Below are positions 23,789 through 31,461 of a stretch of 31,461 bases of DNA, one piece after another; positions within the stretch are counted from its first letter, which is position 1, and every line of letters begins with the position of its first letter. The stretch covers positions 1 to 31,461 of the forward strand of contig CAZKOF010000016.1 of assembly GCA_964554335.1 (NCBI GenBank), read 5' to 3'. The notes beneath the pieces were generated by a model. It ran no database searches. It saw only the letters and a program-made list of their open reading frames with translations, and was not told the DNA's origin. A program made the translations under genes and the position numbers. This DNA is from UBA3263 sp964554335 (GTDB taxonomy: Bacteria > Bacteroidota > Bacteroidia > Bacteroidales > Muribaculaceae).

Positions 23789-24385
23789 TTATTTCTTTTT
23801 TGGCGAGAGCATGATAATCATGCGTTTGCCTTCAAGAAGGGGCATCTGCTCTACCTTGCCGTAGTCTTCGAGGTCGTTGGCGAAGCGCAGGAGAAGAACT
23901 TCGCCCTGCTCCTTGAAGAGAATCGAGCGGCCTTTGAAGAACACGTAGGCTTTCACTTTCGCGCCTTCCCGGAGGAAGCCGATTGCGTGTTTGAGCTTGA
24001 AGTTATAGTCGTGGTCGTCGGTCTGAGGTCCGAATCGGATTTCCTTTACTACGACTTTGACGGCCTTGGCCTTCTGTTCTTTCTGGTGCTTCTTCTGCTG
24101 GTAGAGGAATTTCTGGTAGTCGAGAATCTTGCAGACGGGGGGCTCGGCGTTGGGTGAGATTTCAACGAGGTCGAGTTCCTGTTCGTCGGCTATGCGCAGG
24201 GCCTGCTGAATGGGATATATGCCTTGCTCGACGTTTTCGCCGACAAGGCGCACCTCCGTTGCGCGGATGCGGTCGTTAATTGCGTGGAGTTCCTTGCTCT
24301 GGGGGCCTTGTTGGCGAGTGTGGGGAGTGTTTGCCGCGGGTCGCGGAGCGGTGGGACGGGGTTTGTAGGCCGGTTTTTTTGCCAT
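23789..24385 (-). CDS. infC: Translation initiation factor IF-3
   Basis: 198 residues. The N-terminal domain begins near residue 35 (INDRIRATEVRLVGE), a linker rich in Lys spans about 95-110, and the C-terminal domain contains the KEIRFGPQTDDHDYNFKLKHA segment. An extra ~30-residue Pro/Ala/Arg-rich N-terminal tail precedes the core. The start is an ordinary ATG (24385) rather than the AUU used for autoregulation in Escherichia coli, so that mechanism is not indicated. It follows thrS after 10 nt. Confidence 0.96.
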   Translation of the reverse strand: MAKKPAYKPRPTAPRPAANTPHTRQQGPQSKELHAINDRIRATEVRLVGENVEQGIYPIQQALRIADEQELDLVEISPNAEPPVCKILDYQKFLYQQKKHQKEQKAKAVKVVVKEIRFGPQTDDHDYNFKLKHAIGFLREGAKVKAYVFFKGRSILFKEQGEVLLLRFANDLEDYGKVEQMPLLEGKRMIIMLSPKKK

Positions 24386-24395
24386 TCAGTAGGGT

Positions 24396-26333
24396 TTAGA
24401 AGTTAGTCATTCGGTTGACTTCGTCGGTCAATCCGGCTGCAAAGTTAACAATTTTTACGGAACCTTTATCACCTTCTCCCTGTTTTCTTACAGAAACTTC
24501 GCCATTTTCCTGTTCTTTTTCGCCGACGATGAGCATGTAGGGGATGCGTTTGAGCTCGTTGTCGCGGATTTTGCGGCCGATTTTTTCGTTGCGGTCGTCG
24601 ACGCTGACGCGGATTTCGGCCTCTTCGAGCTGACGTTTGACCTCGTAGGCGTAGTCGTTGAACTTTTCGGAAATAGGCAGGATGACAACCTGCTCGGGGG
24701 CGAGCCAGAGGGGGAAGCGGCCGGCGGTGTGCTCGAGCAGCACGGCGACGAAGCGTTCCATCGAGCCGAAAGGAGCGCGGTGGATCATCACGGGGCGGTG
24801 CTTGGCGTTGTCGGAACCGGTATATTCCAGTTCGAAACGCTCGGGGAGGTTGTAGTCTACCTGAATCGTGCCGAGTTGCCAGCGGCGGCCAATGGCGTCT
24901 TTGACCATGAAGTCGAGTTTCGGGCCGTAGAATGCGGCTTCACCGGTTTCCTGGCGGGCCTGAATGCCCTTTTCGGCGCAGGCTTCGATGATTGCCTGCT
25001 CGGCCTTGTGCCAGTTTTCGTCGGAACCGATGTATTTTTCTTTGTGCTCGGGGTCGCGCAGCGAAATCTGGGCCTCGTAGTTTTCGAACCTCAGGGCCTT
25101 GAAGATGTATAGAATAATGTCCATCACCTTCAGGAACTCGTCCTTGATCTGGTCGGGGGCGCAATAGATGTGGGCGTCATCTTGAGTAAATCCGCGCACA
25201 CGCGTGAGGCCGTGGAGCTCGCCGCTCTGCTCGTAGCGGTAAACCGTGCCGAACTCGGCCAGACGCAGGGGCAGGTCGCGGTAGCTGCGGGGCAGGGCGC
25301 GGAAGATTTCGCAGTGGTGGGGGCAGTTCATCGGCTTGAGCAGATATTCCTCGCCCTCTTCGGGGGTGTGGATGGGCTGGAAAGAGTCCTTACCGTACTT
25401 GGCATAGTGGCCCGAGGTGACGTAGAGCTGCTTGTTGCCGATATGGGGGGTGATTACCTGTTGGTAGCCATAGCGCTTTTGGATTTTGCGCAGGAACTGC
25501 TCGAGGCGGTCACGCAGGGCGGCGCCTTTGGGGAGCCACAGGGGCAGACCCTGACCGACGTTTGCCGAGAATGCAAAGAGTTCCATCTCCTTGCCGAGTT
25601 TGCGGTGGTCGCGCTTCTTGGCCTCCTCGAGCAGGGCGAGATACTCATCGAGCATCTTCTGCTTGGGAAAGGTGATGCCATAGACACGCACCAGCTGCTG
25701 ACGCTTCTCGTCGCCGCGCCAGTATGCTCCGGCGAGACTCATGACCTTTGCGGCCTTGATGACACCGGTGTTGGGAAGGTGTGGCCCGCGGCAGAGATCG
25801 GTGAACGCTCCCTGGGTATAGGTTGTAATGTGGCCGTCCTCGAGTTCGCTGATGAGTTCGCACTTATAGACTTCGCCGCGGTCGCCGAAGGCTTTCAGGG
25901 CGTCGGCTTTCGAGATGTCGGCGCGCACAATCGCTTCCTTGCGGCGTGCGAGCTCGAGCATTTTCTTCTCGATGGCGGGGAAGTCGGCCGAGGTGATGTC
26001 GTGGCCGTTGGTGTCGATATCGTAATAGAAACCGTTTTCAATGGCGGGGCCGATGCCGAACTTCACACCCGGATAAAGTTCCTGAAGAGCTTCGGCAAGA
26101 AGGTGGGCCGAGCTATGCCAGAAAGCGTGCTTGCCTTCGGGGTCCTCCCATTTGAAGAGTTTCAGGGCGGCATCGTCGGCAATGGGGCGCGTGAGGTCCC
26201 ATTCGCTGCCGTTGACAGATGCTGCCAGAACGTTCTGGGCGAGCCGGGGGCTGATGGATTCGGCTATTTGCAGAGGGGTAACGCCTGCTTCAAACTGCTT
26301 GACGCTCCCGTCGGGAAAAGTAATGTTAATCAT
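24396..26333 (-). CDS. thrS: Threonine--tRNA ligase
   Basis: 645 residues, full length. Domains in order: TGS (about 1-62); editing domain with HSSAH (73-77) and the CRGPH motif (181-185); catalytic class II core with zinc ligands Cys337 (MNCPHH) and His388 (DDAHIY) and a third His in MIHRAPFGS near 518; and the C-terminal anticodon-binding domain. It heads the thrS-infC-rpmI-rplT cluster, with a promoter box about 31 nt before the ATG. The leader is about 27 nt, too short for a T-box or large control structure. Confidence 0.97.
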   Translation of the reverse strand: MINITFPDGSVKQFEAGVTPLQIAESISPRLAQNVLAASVNGSEWDLTRPIADDAALKLFKWEDPEGKHAFWHSSAHLLAEALQELYPGVKFGIGPAIENGFYYDIDTNGHDITSADFPAIEKKMLELARRKEAIVRADISKADALKAFGDRGEVYKCELISELEDGHITTYTQGAFTDLCRGPHLPNTGVIKAAKVMSLAGAYWRGDEKRQQLVRVYGITFPKQKMLDEYLALLEEAKKRDHRKLGKEMELFAFSANVGQGLPLWLPKGAALRDRLEQFLRKIQKRYGYQQVITPHIGNKQLYVTSGHYAKYGKDSFQPIHTPEEGEEYLLKPMNCPHHCEIFRALPRSYRDLPLRLAEFGTVYRYEQSGELHGLTRVRGFTQDDAHIYCAPDQIKDEFLKVMDIILYIFKALRFENYEAQISLRDPEHKEKYIGSDENWHKAEQAIIEACAEKGIQARQETGEAAFYGPKLDFMVKDAIGRRWQLGTIQVDYNLPERFELEYTGSDNAKHRPVMIHRAPFGSMERFVAVLLEHTAGRFPLWLAPEQVVILPISEKFNDYAYEVKRQLEEAEIRVSVDDRNEKIGRKIRDNELKRIPYMLIVGEKEQENGEVSVRKQGEGDKGSVKIVNFAAGLTDEVNRMTNF

Positions 26334-26363
26334 TTTTGATGACTATAGTTACAAAAATCGGCG

Positions 26364-26371
26364 CAAAGGTA
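26364..26371 (-). promoter_or_regulatory. Promoter -7 box of thrS
   Basis: The minus strand reads TACCTTTG, a consensus TAnnTTTG box. The -33 region falls in the adjoining TTAACTTTTAAC repeat (26377-26392), so the repeat may have become part of this promoter. Confidence 0.65.
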
Positions 26372-26376
26372 CGAAA

Positions 26377-26415
26377 AAAAGTTAAAAGTTAAAAATGAAA
26401 AATGAAAAATGAAAA
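26377..26415. repeat. AT-rich repeat between thrS and glsA
   Basis: It contains AAAAGTTAAAAGTTAA (26377-26392), followed by AA and A-rich ATGAAAA heptamers at 26395-26401, 26402-26408 and 26409-26415. The first 25 nt are identical to the reverse complement of 10537-10561 at the end of atpB. The ATG of the longest glsA reading frame (26402) is one of the heptamer ATGs, so that start is suspect. Confidence 0.85.
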
Positions 26416-26446
26416 ATCGGGGTGCGACAGGGCGGGGTTCATGGCT

Positions 26447-26495
26447 GAAAGTTCGCGGAAAGTGGCAGAAAGTTCACGGATTATGCGTAACTTTG
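26447..26495 (+). promoter_or_regulatory. Promoter region of glsA with a 21-bp-spaced direct repeat
   Basis: TAACTTTG at 26488-26495 is a -7 box ending eight bases before the preferred ATG (26504), implying a leader of about five bases. Upstream, GAAAGTTCGCGGA (26447-26459) is repeated as GAAAGTTCACGGA (26468-26480), offset by exactly 21 bp, about two helical turns. This covers the -33 region, as expected for tandem sites of a DNA-binding protein. Confidence 0.55.
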
Positions 26496-26503
26496 CGGTC
26501 AAT

Positions 26504-27322
26504 ATGCTGAAAGTTGACGTAGATGAACTTTTGAAGGCGCGGGTTCCGCAATATCGCCGGTGGATTCCCGGCGCGGCGGTGCGTGCGCTCGAACGCTATG
26601 TCTGCCAGGATGAACTGAACGAGATTTTGCGCGTGACCGACGGGCTGACGGGTTCGGCGTTTGCGCGCGCGACGTTGGAGTATCTTGATGTTGCTTATTT
26701 GATAGAATCGGGCGAGGAGCACCTCCCGGACCCTGAGGTTGCTGTTACATATGTCAGCAATCATCCGTTGGGCGCGCTCGACGGGATCTGTCTCATCGAC
26801 TGGGTTGCGCGTCGCCACGGTTGTGAGCCGGCTTTCGTCGTCAACGACCTGCTGAGCGTTGTCAAACCGCTGGAGGGGGTGTTCGTCCCCATCAACAAAC
26901 ACGGCCGTCAGAGCCGCGGAGCGGTCAGCGAGGTCGATGCGGCGTTTGCCGACAAGTGCCGCCCCGTCATCATGTTTCCGGCGGGGATGTGTTCGCGTCA
27001 GCAGAGCGCGGGCGCCGAAATAACCGACCTGTGCTGGAACAAGATGTTCGTACAGAAGAGCTCCGAAACGGGGCGCACGGTCGTGCCGCTGCGTTTCATG
27101 GGGCGCAACTCCGACGCTTTCTACCGGCTCGCCCGCCGGCGCGAGCGTCTGGGCATGAAGTTCAACGCCGAGATGATCCGTCTTCCGCGCGAGCTCGTCG
27201 AGGGGCGCGGGAGTCGCTATGGCATACGCATCGGCCTCCATGTTCCGCCGGAGCAGCTTATGCGCGGCCTCGAAGCCGTCGCCCAGGCGGCCGGCATCAG
27301 AGAATATATCTATACCTTATAA
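26504..27322 (+). CDS. glsA: Acyltransferase of the PlsC/hemolysin type, likely glycine-lipid O-acyltransferase
   Basis: 272 residues from the ATG at 26504 (MLKVDVDELL). The open frame reaches back to 26402, but that part lies in an AT-rich repeat and across the promoter box. A lysophospholipid-acyltransferase core is visible: NHPLGALDG (about residues 86-94, a HX5D variant of the HX4D catalytic motif) and FPAGMCSR (about 158-165). With the GNAT gene next door it matches the GlsA/GlsB pair described in Bacteroides thetaiotaomicron, in which GlsA adds the second acyl chain to N-acyl glycine. The substrate here is inferred from that pairing. Confidence 0.8.
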   Translation: MLKVDVDELLKARVPQYRRWIPGAAVRALERYVCQDELNEILRVTDGLTGSAFARATLEYLDVAYLIESGEEHLPDPEVAVTYVSNHPLGALDGICLIDWVARRHGCEPAFVVNDLLSVVKPLEGVFVPINKHGRQSRGAVSEVDAAFADKCRPVIMFPAGMCSRQQSAGAEITDLCWNKMFVQKSSETGRTVVPLRFMGRNSDAFYRLARRRERLGMKFNAEMIRLPRELVEGRGSRYGIRIGLHVPPEQLMRGLEAVAQAAGIREYIYTL

Positions 27323-27359
27323 ATAAGAATAACACCACCACACCCTCATCTGAACCCGA

Positions 27360-28304
27360 ATGAATTCTCCGGTTATCGACCCTGTAGACACATCGCTCCT
27401 GAAGTCGGAGCTGACCCCCGAGCGATTTTTGCGCCATAGCAACCGCGGCGCCAATAATCTCTATATAGTTGACGCCTACTGTGCGCCAAACGTGATGCGC
27501 GAAATCGGCCGATTGCGCGAGATTGCCTTCCGCCTCGGCGGTGGCGGCACGGGTAAGGAGGTCGACATCGACGAGTTTGACCTCATGACCCCTCCGCTGA
27601 AGCAGCTCGTTGTCTGGAACCCGATGACGGAGCAGATTGTCGGCGGCTACCGCTTCATTCTCGGGCGCGACGTCAGGCTGCTTGCCGACGGCTCGCCGCG
27701 GATTGCCACGGGCCACATGTTTCGCTTCTCGCCGGTGTTTATGGAAGAATATATGCCTCAGACGATTGAGCTGGGACGCTCGTTCGTGCGCGTCGAAGCG
27801 CAGGCAACGCGCAGCAGCGGCATGATATTCGTTCTCGATAACCTCTGGGACGGCCTCGGGGCACTGACGGTCATGTATCCCGAAATCAAGTATCTTTTCG
27901 GTAAGGTCACGATGTATCCCGACTACGACACGGAGTGCCGCGACATGATACTCTACTTTTTAAAGCGTCACTTCGGCGATCCTGACAATCTCGTGACGCC
28001 GATTCATCCGCTCGAAACCTCGCCCGACCTTGCGCGCCTCAGCGAGCTGATGCCCGAAGGCTGCGGATTTAAGGAGGATTATAAGCGTCTGAACTATCTC
28101 ATCCGTGAGCGCGGCATCAACATTCCGCCGCTGGTCAACGCCTATATGACCCTCTCGCCGACGATGCGCTATTTCGGCACGGCAATCAATCCGGAATTCG
28201 GCGACGTTGAAGAAAGCGCCATACTGATTGCCGTCGACGAAATCACGGAAGAGAAGAAAAAGAGGCATATCGATACATATGACGAAAATTCACGCACATT
28301 ATGA
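27360..28304 (+). CDS. glsB: GNAT-type N-acyltransferase (OlsB-like), likely glycine-lipid synthase
   Basis: 314 residues. It resembles the ornithine-lipid/hemolysin-like N-acyltransferases: the core includes FRLGGGGTGKEVDIDEFD (about 57-74), QIVGGYRFILG (about 90-100) and the ELGRSFVR segment (about 137-144). Members transfer a 3-hydroxyacyl chain from acyl carrier protein to an amino group; in Bacteroides the product is N-acyl glycine. It lies 37 nt after glsA and overlaps pyrK by ATGA, so the three genes are probably translated from one mRNA. Confidence 0.8.
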   Translation: MNSPVIDPVDTSLLKSELTPERFLRHSNRGANNLYIVDAYCAPNVMREIGRLREIAFRLGGGGTGKEVDIDEFDLMTPPLKQLVVWNPMTEQIVGGYRFILGRDVRLLADGSPRIATGHMFRFSPVFMEEYMPQTIELGRSFVRVEAQATRSSGMIFVLDNLWDGLGALTVMYPEIKYLFGKVTMYPDYDTECRDMILYFLKRHFGDPDNLVTPIHPLETSPDLARLSELMPEGCGFKEDYKRLNYLIRERGINIPPLVNAYMTLSPTMRYFGTAINPEFGDVEESAILIAVDEITEEKKKRHIDTYDENSRTL

Positions 28305-29068
28305 AGATAGTAACAGACATGACGCTTGAGAGCAACGTCGCGCTCGGCAATAATTACGGACTTCTGACCCTCAGAGCCGACGGCGAGCTGCCGGAGATGC
28401 TTGCAGGCCAGTTCGCCCAGGTGCGCGTCGACGGGTCGAAAACGACTTTTCTACGCCGTCCGATATCAATCTGCTCGGCCCGGCCGGATGATGGTAAGGT
28501 CGAGCTGCTCGTGCGCCGGGCCGGCGCCGGAACGGCCGCGCTGCTTGCGCTGGCGGCGGGCGAGCGCGTGAACCTGATGCTGCCGCTCGGCCGCGGGTTC
28601 TCGATGCCTGACGACAAGGGAACCCGGCTGCTGCTCGTCGGCGGCGGCGTCGGCGTAGCCCCGATGTATGCGCTCGGTCTGCAGCTCAAAGCCGCGGGTT
28701 TCGCCCCCGAGTTCCTGCTCGGTGCGCGCACGGCGGCCGACCTCCTTCTGCTCGAACGCTTCGAGGCGTTGGGCGCGACGCACGTGACCACCGACGACGG
28801 CTCGGCAGGGACGCGCGGAGTCGTGACGGCACACCGCCGCATGCAGCAGCCGGTCGACATGGTCTACTGCTGCGGCCCGAAGCCGATGATGGTGGCCGTC
28901 GCCGCCGCTGCGCAGCGCCTGGGAGCGCAGTGTGAGGTCAGCTTGGAGAACATGATGGCCTGCGGACTGGGCGCGTGTCTATGTTGCGTCGAAAATACGG
29001 TCAAGGGCAACGTATGCGTCTGCACGGAAGGCCCGGTGTTCAATATTAACTCGTTAACCTGGTTCTAA
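28301..29068 (+). CDS. pyrK: Dihydroorotate dehydrogenase B electron-transfer subunit
   Basis: 255 residues. PyrK carries FAD and a [2Fe-2S] cluster and passes electrons from PyrD to NAD+. The FAD motif RRPIS is at 52-56, a nucleotide-binding GGGVGVAP at 114-121, and the cluster ligands are Cys221, Cys226, Cys229 and Cys241 (CGLGACLCC, then VCTEGPVF). An additional Cys228 lies between ligands. It starts inside the glsB stop (ATGA overlap) and is 14 nt before pyrD. Confidence 0.94.
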   Translation: MKIVTDMTLESNVALGNNYGLLTLRADGELPEMLAGQFAQVRVDGSKTTFLRRPISICSARPDDGKVELLVRRAGAGTAALLALAAGERVNLMLPLGRGFSMPDDKGTRLLLVGGGVGVAPMYALGLQLKAAGFAPEFLLGARTAADLLLLERFEALGATHVTTDDGSAGTRGVVTAHRRMQQPVDMVYCCGPKPMMVAVAAAAQRLGAQCEVSLENMMACGLGACLCCVENTVKGNVCVCTEGPVFNINSLTWF

Positions 29069-29082
29069 TTCAGCTTCCGATT

Positions 29083-29985
29083 ATGAAACTTAGCGTAAAT
29101 ATCGGCTCATTGCAGCTGAAAAATCCCGTTCTGACCGCCAGCGGCACGTTTGGTTACGGCAGCGAGTTCACCGACTTTCTTGACCTCGGCCGACTCGGGG
29201 GCTTCATTGTCAAAGGCACAACCCTCCATGCTCGCGAAGGCAACGACTACCCGCGCATGGCCGAGACGCCGTCAGGCATGCTCAATGCCGTCGGGTTGCA
29301 GAATAAGGGCGTTAACTATTTCGTCGAGAAAATCTACCCGCGGATAAAGGGGTGCGGCTCGGAAATCATCGTGAATGTCAGCGGCGCTACGGTCGACGAC
29401 TATGTCGGCGTTGCCGAGCGGCTGCTCGAACTGCCTGAAATCCATGCCATCGAGGTCAACATCTCTTGTCCGAACGTGCGCCAGGGGGGTATGGCCTTCG
29501 GAACCACGGCCAAAGGCGCCGCTACCGTGACGGCCGCGCTGCGTAGAGTATGGGACCGCACCATGATTGTCAAACTGAGCCCCAACGTTACGGATATCAC
29601 CGAAATAGCCCGCGCGGTTGAAGACGAGGGCGCCGACTCGGTCAGCCTCATCAACACGCTGATGGGCATGGCGGTCGACGTTGAGCACCGTCGCCCATGC
29701 CTGAGCACGATTACGGGAGGGCTGAGCGGTCCGGCAGTGCGTCCCGTTGCCGTGCGCATGGTCTGGCAGGTTGCCAAAGTTGTCAAGATTCCCGTTATCG
29801 GCCTGGGGGGCATTACCTGCGGTCGCGACGCTCTGGAGTTTATTATGGCGGGCGCGACGGCCGTTGAGGTTGGCACGGCCAACTTCCTCGACCCGGCGGC
29901 GAGCGTACGCGTCGTTGAGGAGATTGAAGAATATTGCCGTCGCGAAAAAATCGGCGACATACGCGAAATCATAGACATTATCTAA
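29083..29985 (+). CDS. pyrD: Dihydroorotate dehydrogenase, class 1B catalytic subunit
   Basis: 300 residues. It oxidises dihydroorotate to orotate in pyrimidine synthesis. The class 1 catalytic cysteine is Cys129 in VNISCPNVRQGG; the FMN/substrate lysine is likely Lys44 (VKGTT), and the orotate-binding NAVGLQN segment is at 68-74. The presence of pyrK just upstream identifies it as the NAD+-linked class 1B enzyme. The C-terminal glycine-rich phosphate site (GLGGI, later EVGTANF) is intact. Confidence 0.96.
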   Translation: MKLSVNIGSLQLKNPVLTASGTFGYGSEFTDFLDLGRLGGFIVKGTTLHAREGNDYPRMAETPSGMLNAVGLQNKGVNYFVEKIYPRIKGCGSEIIVNVSGATVDDYVGVAERLLELPEIHAIEVNISCPNVRQGGMAFGTTAKGAATVTAALRRVWDRTMIVKLSPNVTDITEIARAVEDEGADSVSLINTLMGMAVDVEHRRPCLSTITGGLSGPAVRPVAVRMVWQVAKVVKIPVIGLGGITCGRDALEFIMAGATAVEVGTANFLDPAASVRVVEEIEEYCRREKIGDIREIIDII

Positions 29986-30008
29986 AACAGCAACCATACT
30001 ATTCACGC

Positions 30009-31265
30009 ATGAAGAATTTACTGTTTTCGCTTGCTCTCGTGCTGGGTTCCACGACGTTCGCCCAAACGCAGCAACTCGTTGTCGGCCTTTCCGGCAACGG
30101 TTATGTTACCCGTCAGCACGACGGCGCCAGGATAACGCAGGGGGGAGTTGCCTCGTGGACCAACCCCGAGAGTGTTGTCAGTGTCTACTTCTATCTCCGG
30201 GAACCCTCAAATGTTGACCTGTCGCTCTGTGCGAAAGGACATTCTGACATCAGGGTCAGCTACGGCAAAAAGCACTTTGACGTCAAGCTCGAGTCAGACG
30301 ATTTCGTCAATGTCCCCGTGGGTGTCATCGACGTTGGCAGTCCCGGCTACGTGCGCATTGACCTTCAGGGCATAAACAAGGGCGGCGAAAGTTTCGGCGA
30401 GGTGCGCGAGCTGATTGTCGACAACGTCAGCGGCGGGAGTAACTATGTGAGGGATTTTTCCGACTATTGGGGCCGCCGCGGCCCGTCGGTGCATATGGGT
30501 TATTCCCTGCCTGAGGGGGACACAGAGTGGTTCTATAACGAGGTCACGGTGCCGTCCCGGGGCGAGACCATGCATAGCTACTATATGGCAGCAGGCTTCG
30601 GCGAGGGCTATTTCGGGATGCAGTATAACTCGCCGACCGAACGCCGGGTGCTCTTCTCGGTCTGGAGTCCTTTTGACACCCAGGACCCGCGCAATATTCC
30701 CGAAGACCGGAAAATCAGGCTGCTGCGCCGCGGCAAGGACGTGCATATCGGCGAGTTCGGAAACGAAGGCTCCGGTGGCCAAAGCTACCTGAAGTATCTC
30801 TGGAAGGCGGGCAATACATACAGGTTCCTGATGCAGGTCCGTCCGGACGGCGAGGGAAACACGATTTACACCGCCTATTTCTATGCTCCTGAAGAGAAGG
30901 AGTGGCGTCTGATCGCCTGTTTCCTGCGTCCGCAGACCGACACGTGGTATAGCCACGCCCACAGCTTTCTGGAGAACTTCAATCCGGAGCAGGGCTACCT
31001 CTCGCGCGAGGTTTTCTTCGGCAACCAGTGGGCTCGCAGCAAGGAGGGAAAGTGGACGCGCATCACCCGGGCGACTTTCACCTGCGACGATACCGGCCGG
31101 GCCAAAGTGCGCCTCGATTATCAGGGCGGTCAGACAAAGGACAACCGCTTCTATTTGAAAATGGGCGGCTTCTTCAGCGAGTCGGTTCCGCCGGGGAGCG
31201 AATTCGTCTGCAAACCTGCCGGCAAGCAGCCCGAAATCGATTGGGAAGCGCTCAAACAGCTATGA
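30009..31265 (+). CDS. Secreted DUF3472-type protein of unknown function
   Basis: 418 residues from the ATG at 30009. A longer frame from 29934 overlaps pyrD and is rejected. Residues 1-19 are a typical signal peptide ending TTFA before QTQQ, so the protein should be exported. The N-terminal half (about 25-150) is beta-rich and looks like a DUF5077-type jelly-roll. The region from about 155 to 385, with YSLPEGDTEWFYNEVTVP, the GYFGMQYNS segment and HSFLENFNPEQG, matches my memory of DUF3472 proteins, common in Bacteroidota and of unknown role. It lies 23 nt after pyrD, so it is probably in the same operon, an unexpected place for a surface or periplasmic protein. Confidence 0.8.
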   Translation: MKNLLFSLALVLGSTTFAQTQQLVVGLSGNGYVTRQHDGARITQGGVASWTNPESVVSVYFYLREPSNVDLSLCAKGHSDIRVSYGKKHFDVKLESDDFVNVPVGVIDVGSPGYVRIDLQGINKGGESFGEVRELIVDNVSGGSNYVRDFSDYWGRRGPSVHMGYSLPEGDTEWFYNEVTVPSRGETMHSYYMAAGFGEGYFGMQYNSPTERRVLFSVWSPFDTQDPRNIPEDRKIRLLRRGKDVHIGEFGNEGSGGQSYLKYLWKAGNTYRFLMQVRPDGEGNTIYTAYFYAPEEKEWRLIACFLRPQTDTWYSHAHSFLENFNPEQGYLSREVFFGNQWARSKEGKWTRITRATFTCDDTGRAKVRLDYQGGQTKDNRFYLKMGGFFSESVPPGSEFVCKPAGKQPEIDWEALKQL

Positions 31266-31300
31266 TCGCCGCCGTCGGGGGAGCAGGCTGATATTTCCTA

Positions 31301-31356
31301 TTAACAATCTTTAACAACCCTGCCGCCCGAGGGTTGGCGGGAATTTCGTATTTTTG
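31301..31356 (+). promoter_or_regulatory. Promoter-like region for a gene beyond the right edge
   Basis: TATTTTTG at 31349-31356 fits the TAnnTTTG box. Upstream are two TTAACAA copies offset by 10 bp (31301-31307 and 31311-31317) and a hairpin CAACCCT-N8-AGGGTTG (31315-31336), which could also weakly terminate the preceding operon. The remaining 100 nt contain only very short reading frames, so the next gene would have a leader of at least 100 nt. Confidence 0.45.
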
Positions 31357-31461
31357 CGGGGAAAATCGGCTCTATGGTTTCGGCCGGGTGTAAGTATTTT
31401 CACATAATTAAGGGGACTTCTATAAATTAAATGCTTGTAAATTAGAAAAATAATTTGTATC

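Noticed and set aside
24383..24385. Rare initiation codon for infC, as in Escherichia coli
   Set aside because: The start is an ordinary ATG with a full-length IF-3 after it.
25170..26339. 389-codon open frame opposite thrS, and similar long frames opposite nuoM, nuoL, nuoCD, atpA and nadC
   Set aside because: Each lies antisense to a well-recognised gene. The translations are unlike known proteins and full of Gly, Glu, Val and His, as expected from the reverse complement of GC-rich codons. They are shadows.
26402..26503. 34-codon N-terminal extension of glsA
   Set aside because: It begins in an ATGAAAA heptamer repeat and runs across the direct repeat and the TAACTTTG box. The acyltransferase sequence begins at 26504.

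Overview
This window reads as a GC-rich member of the order Bacteroidales (phylum Bacteroidota). The evidence is the recurring TAnnTTTG promoter box, the complex I cluster without NuoE/F/G, the fused nuoCD, the ATP synthase a subunit with a signal peptide, the very short epsilon subunit, and a glycine-lipid-type acyltransferase pair. I cannot fix the family from sequence alone; a Muribaculaceae- or Rikenellaceae-like gut bacterium would fit.

Layout. (1) Positions 248-17307, minus strand: one run of 18 genes in transcription order nuoA, nuoB, nuoCD, nuoH, atpD, atpC, atpB, atpE, atpF, atpH, atpA, atpG, nuoI, nuoJ, nuoK, nuoL, nuoM, nuoN. The complete F1Fo ATP synthase operon sits inside the complex I operon, between nuoH and nuoI, with junctions of only 25 and 32 nt. 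One promoter lies before nuoA and one intrinsic terminator lies after nuoN. (2) 17440-21241, minus: etfB-etfA-acd (electron transfer flavoprotein and acyl-CoA dehydrogenase) with its own promoter. (3) 21287-22132, minus: nadC. (4) 22305-22487, plus: a 60-residue membrane protein that overlaps the 3' end of rlmH tail to tail. (5) 22478-26333, minus: rlmH, then the translation cluster thrS-infC-rpmI-rplT. (6) 26504-31265, plus: glsA-glsB-pyrK-pyrD and a secreted DUF3472-type protein, apparently one operon diverging from thrS. (7) The right edge carries a promoter-like region for a gene beyond the window.

How the genes fit together. Acyl-CoA dehydrogenase and Etf handle electrons from acyl-CoA/NADH chemistry. 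The 11-subunit complex I, which has no NADH-oxidising module, would take electrons from another donor (perhaps ferredoxin) to quinone while pumping ions. The ATP synthase would use the resulting gradient. Having pump and synthase in one transcription unit, with Etf/Acd next door, makes this an energy-conservation locus and the most interesting feature here. PyrK/PyrD (pyrimidine synthesis) and the glycine-lipid acyltransferases form a separate plus-strand unit.

A second theme is small non-coding repeats: the only two large gaps inside the 18-gene run (nuoB-nuoCD and atpB-atpE) and the thrS/glsA divergent region are filled with related AT-rich or GGTTAA-type repeats, including a 25-nt identical sequence shared by two loci 16 kb apart. 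No rRNA, tRNA, CRISPR array, transposase or phage gene was seen.
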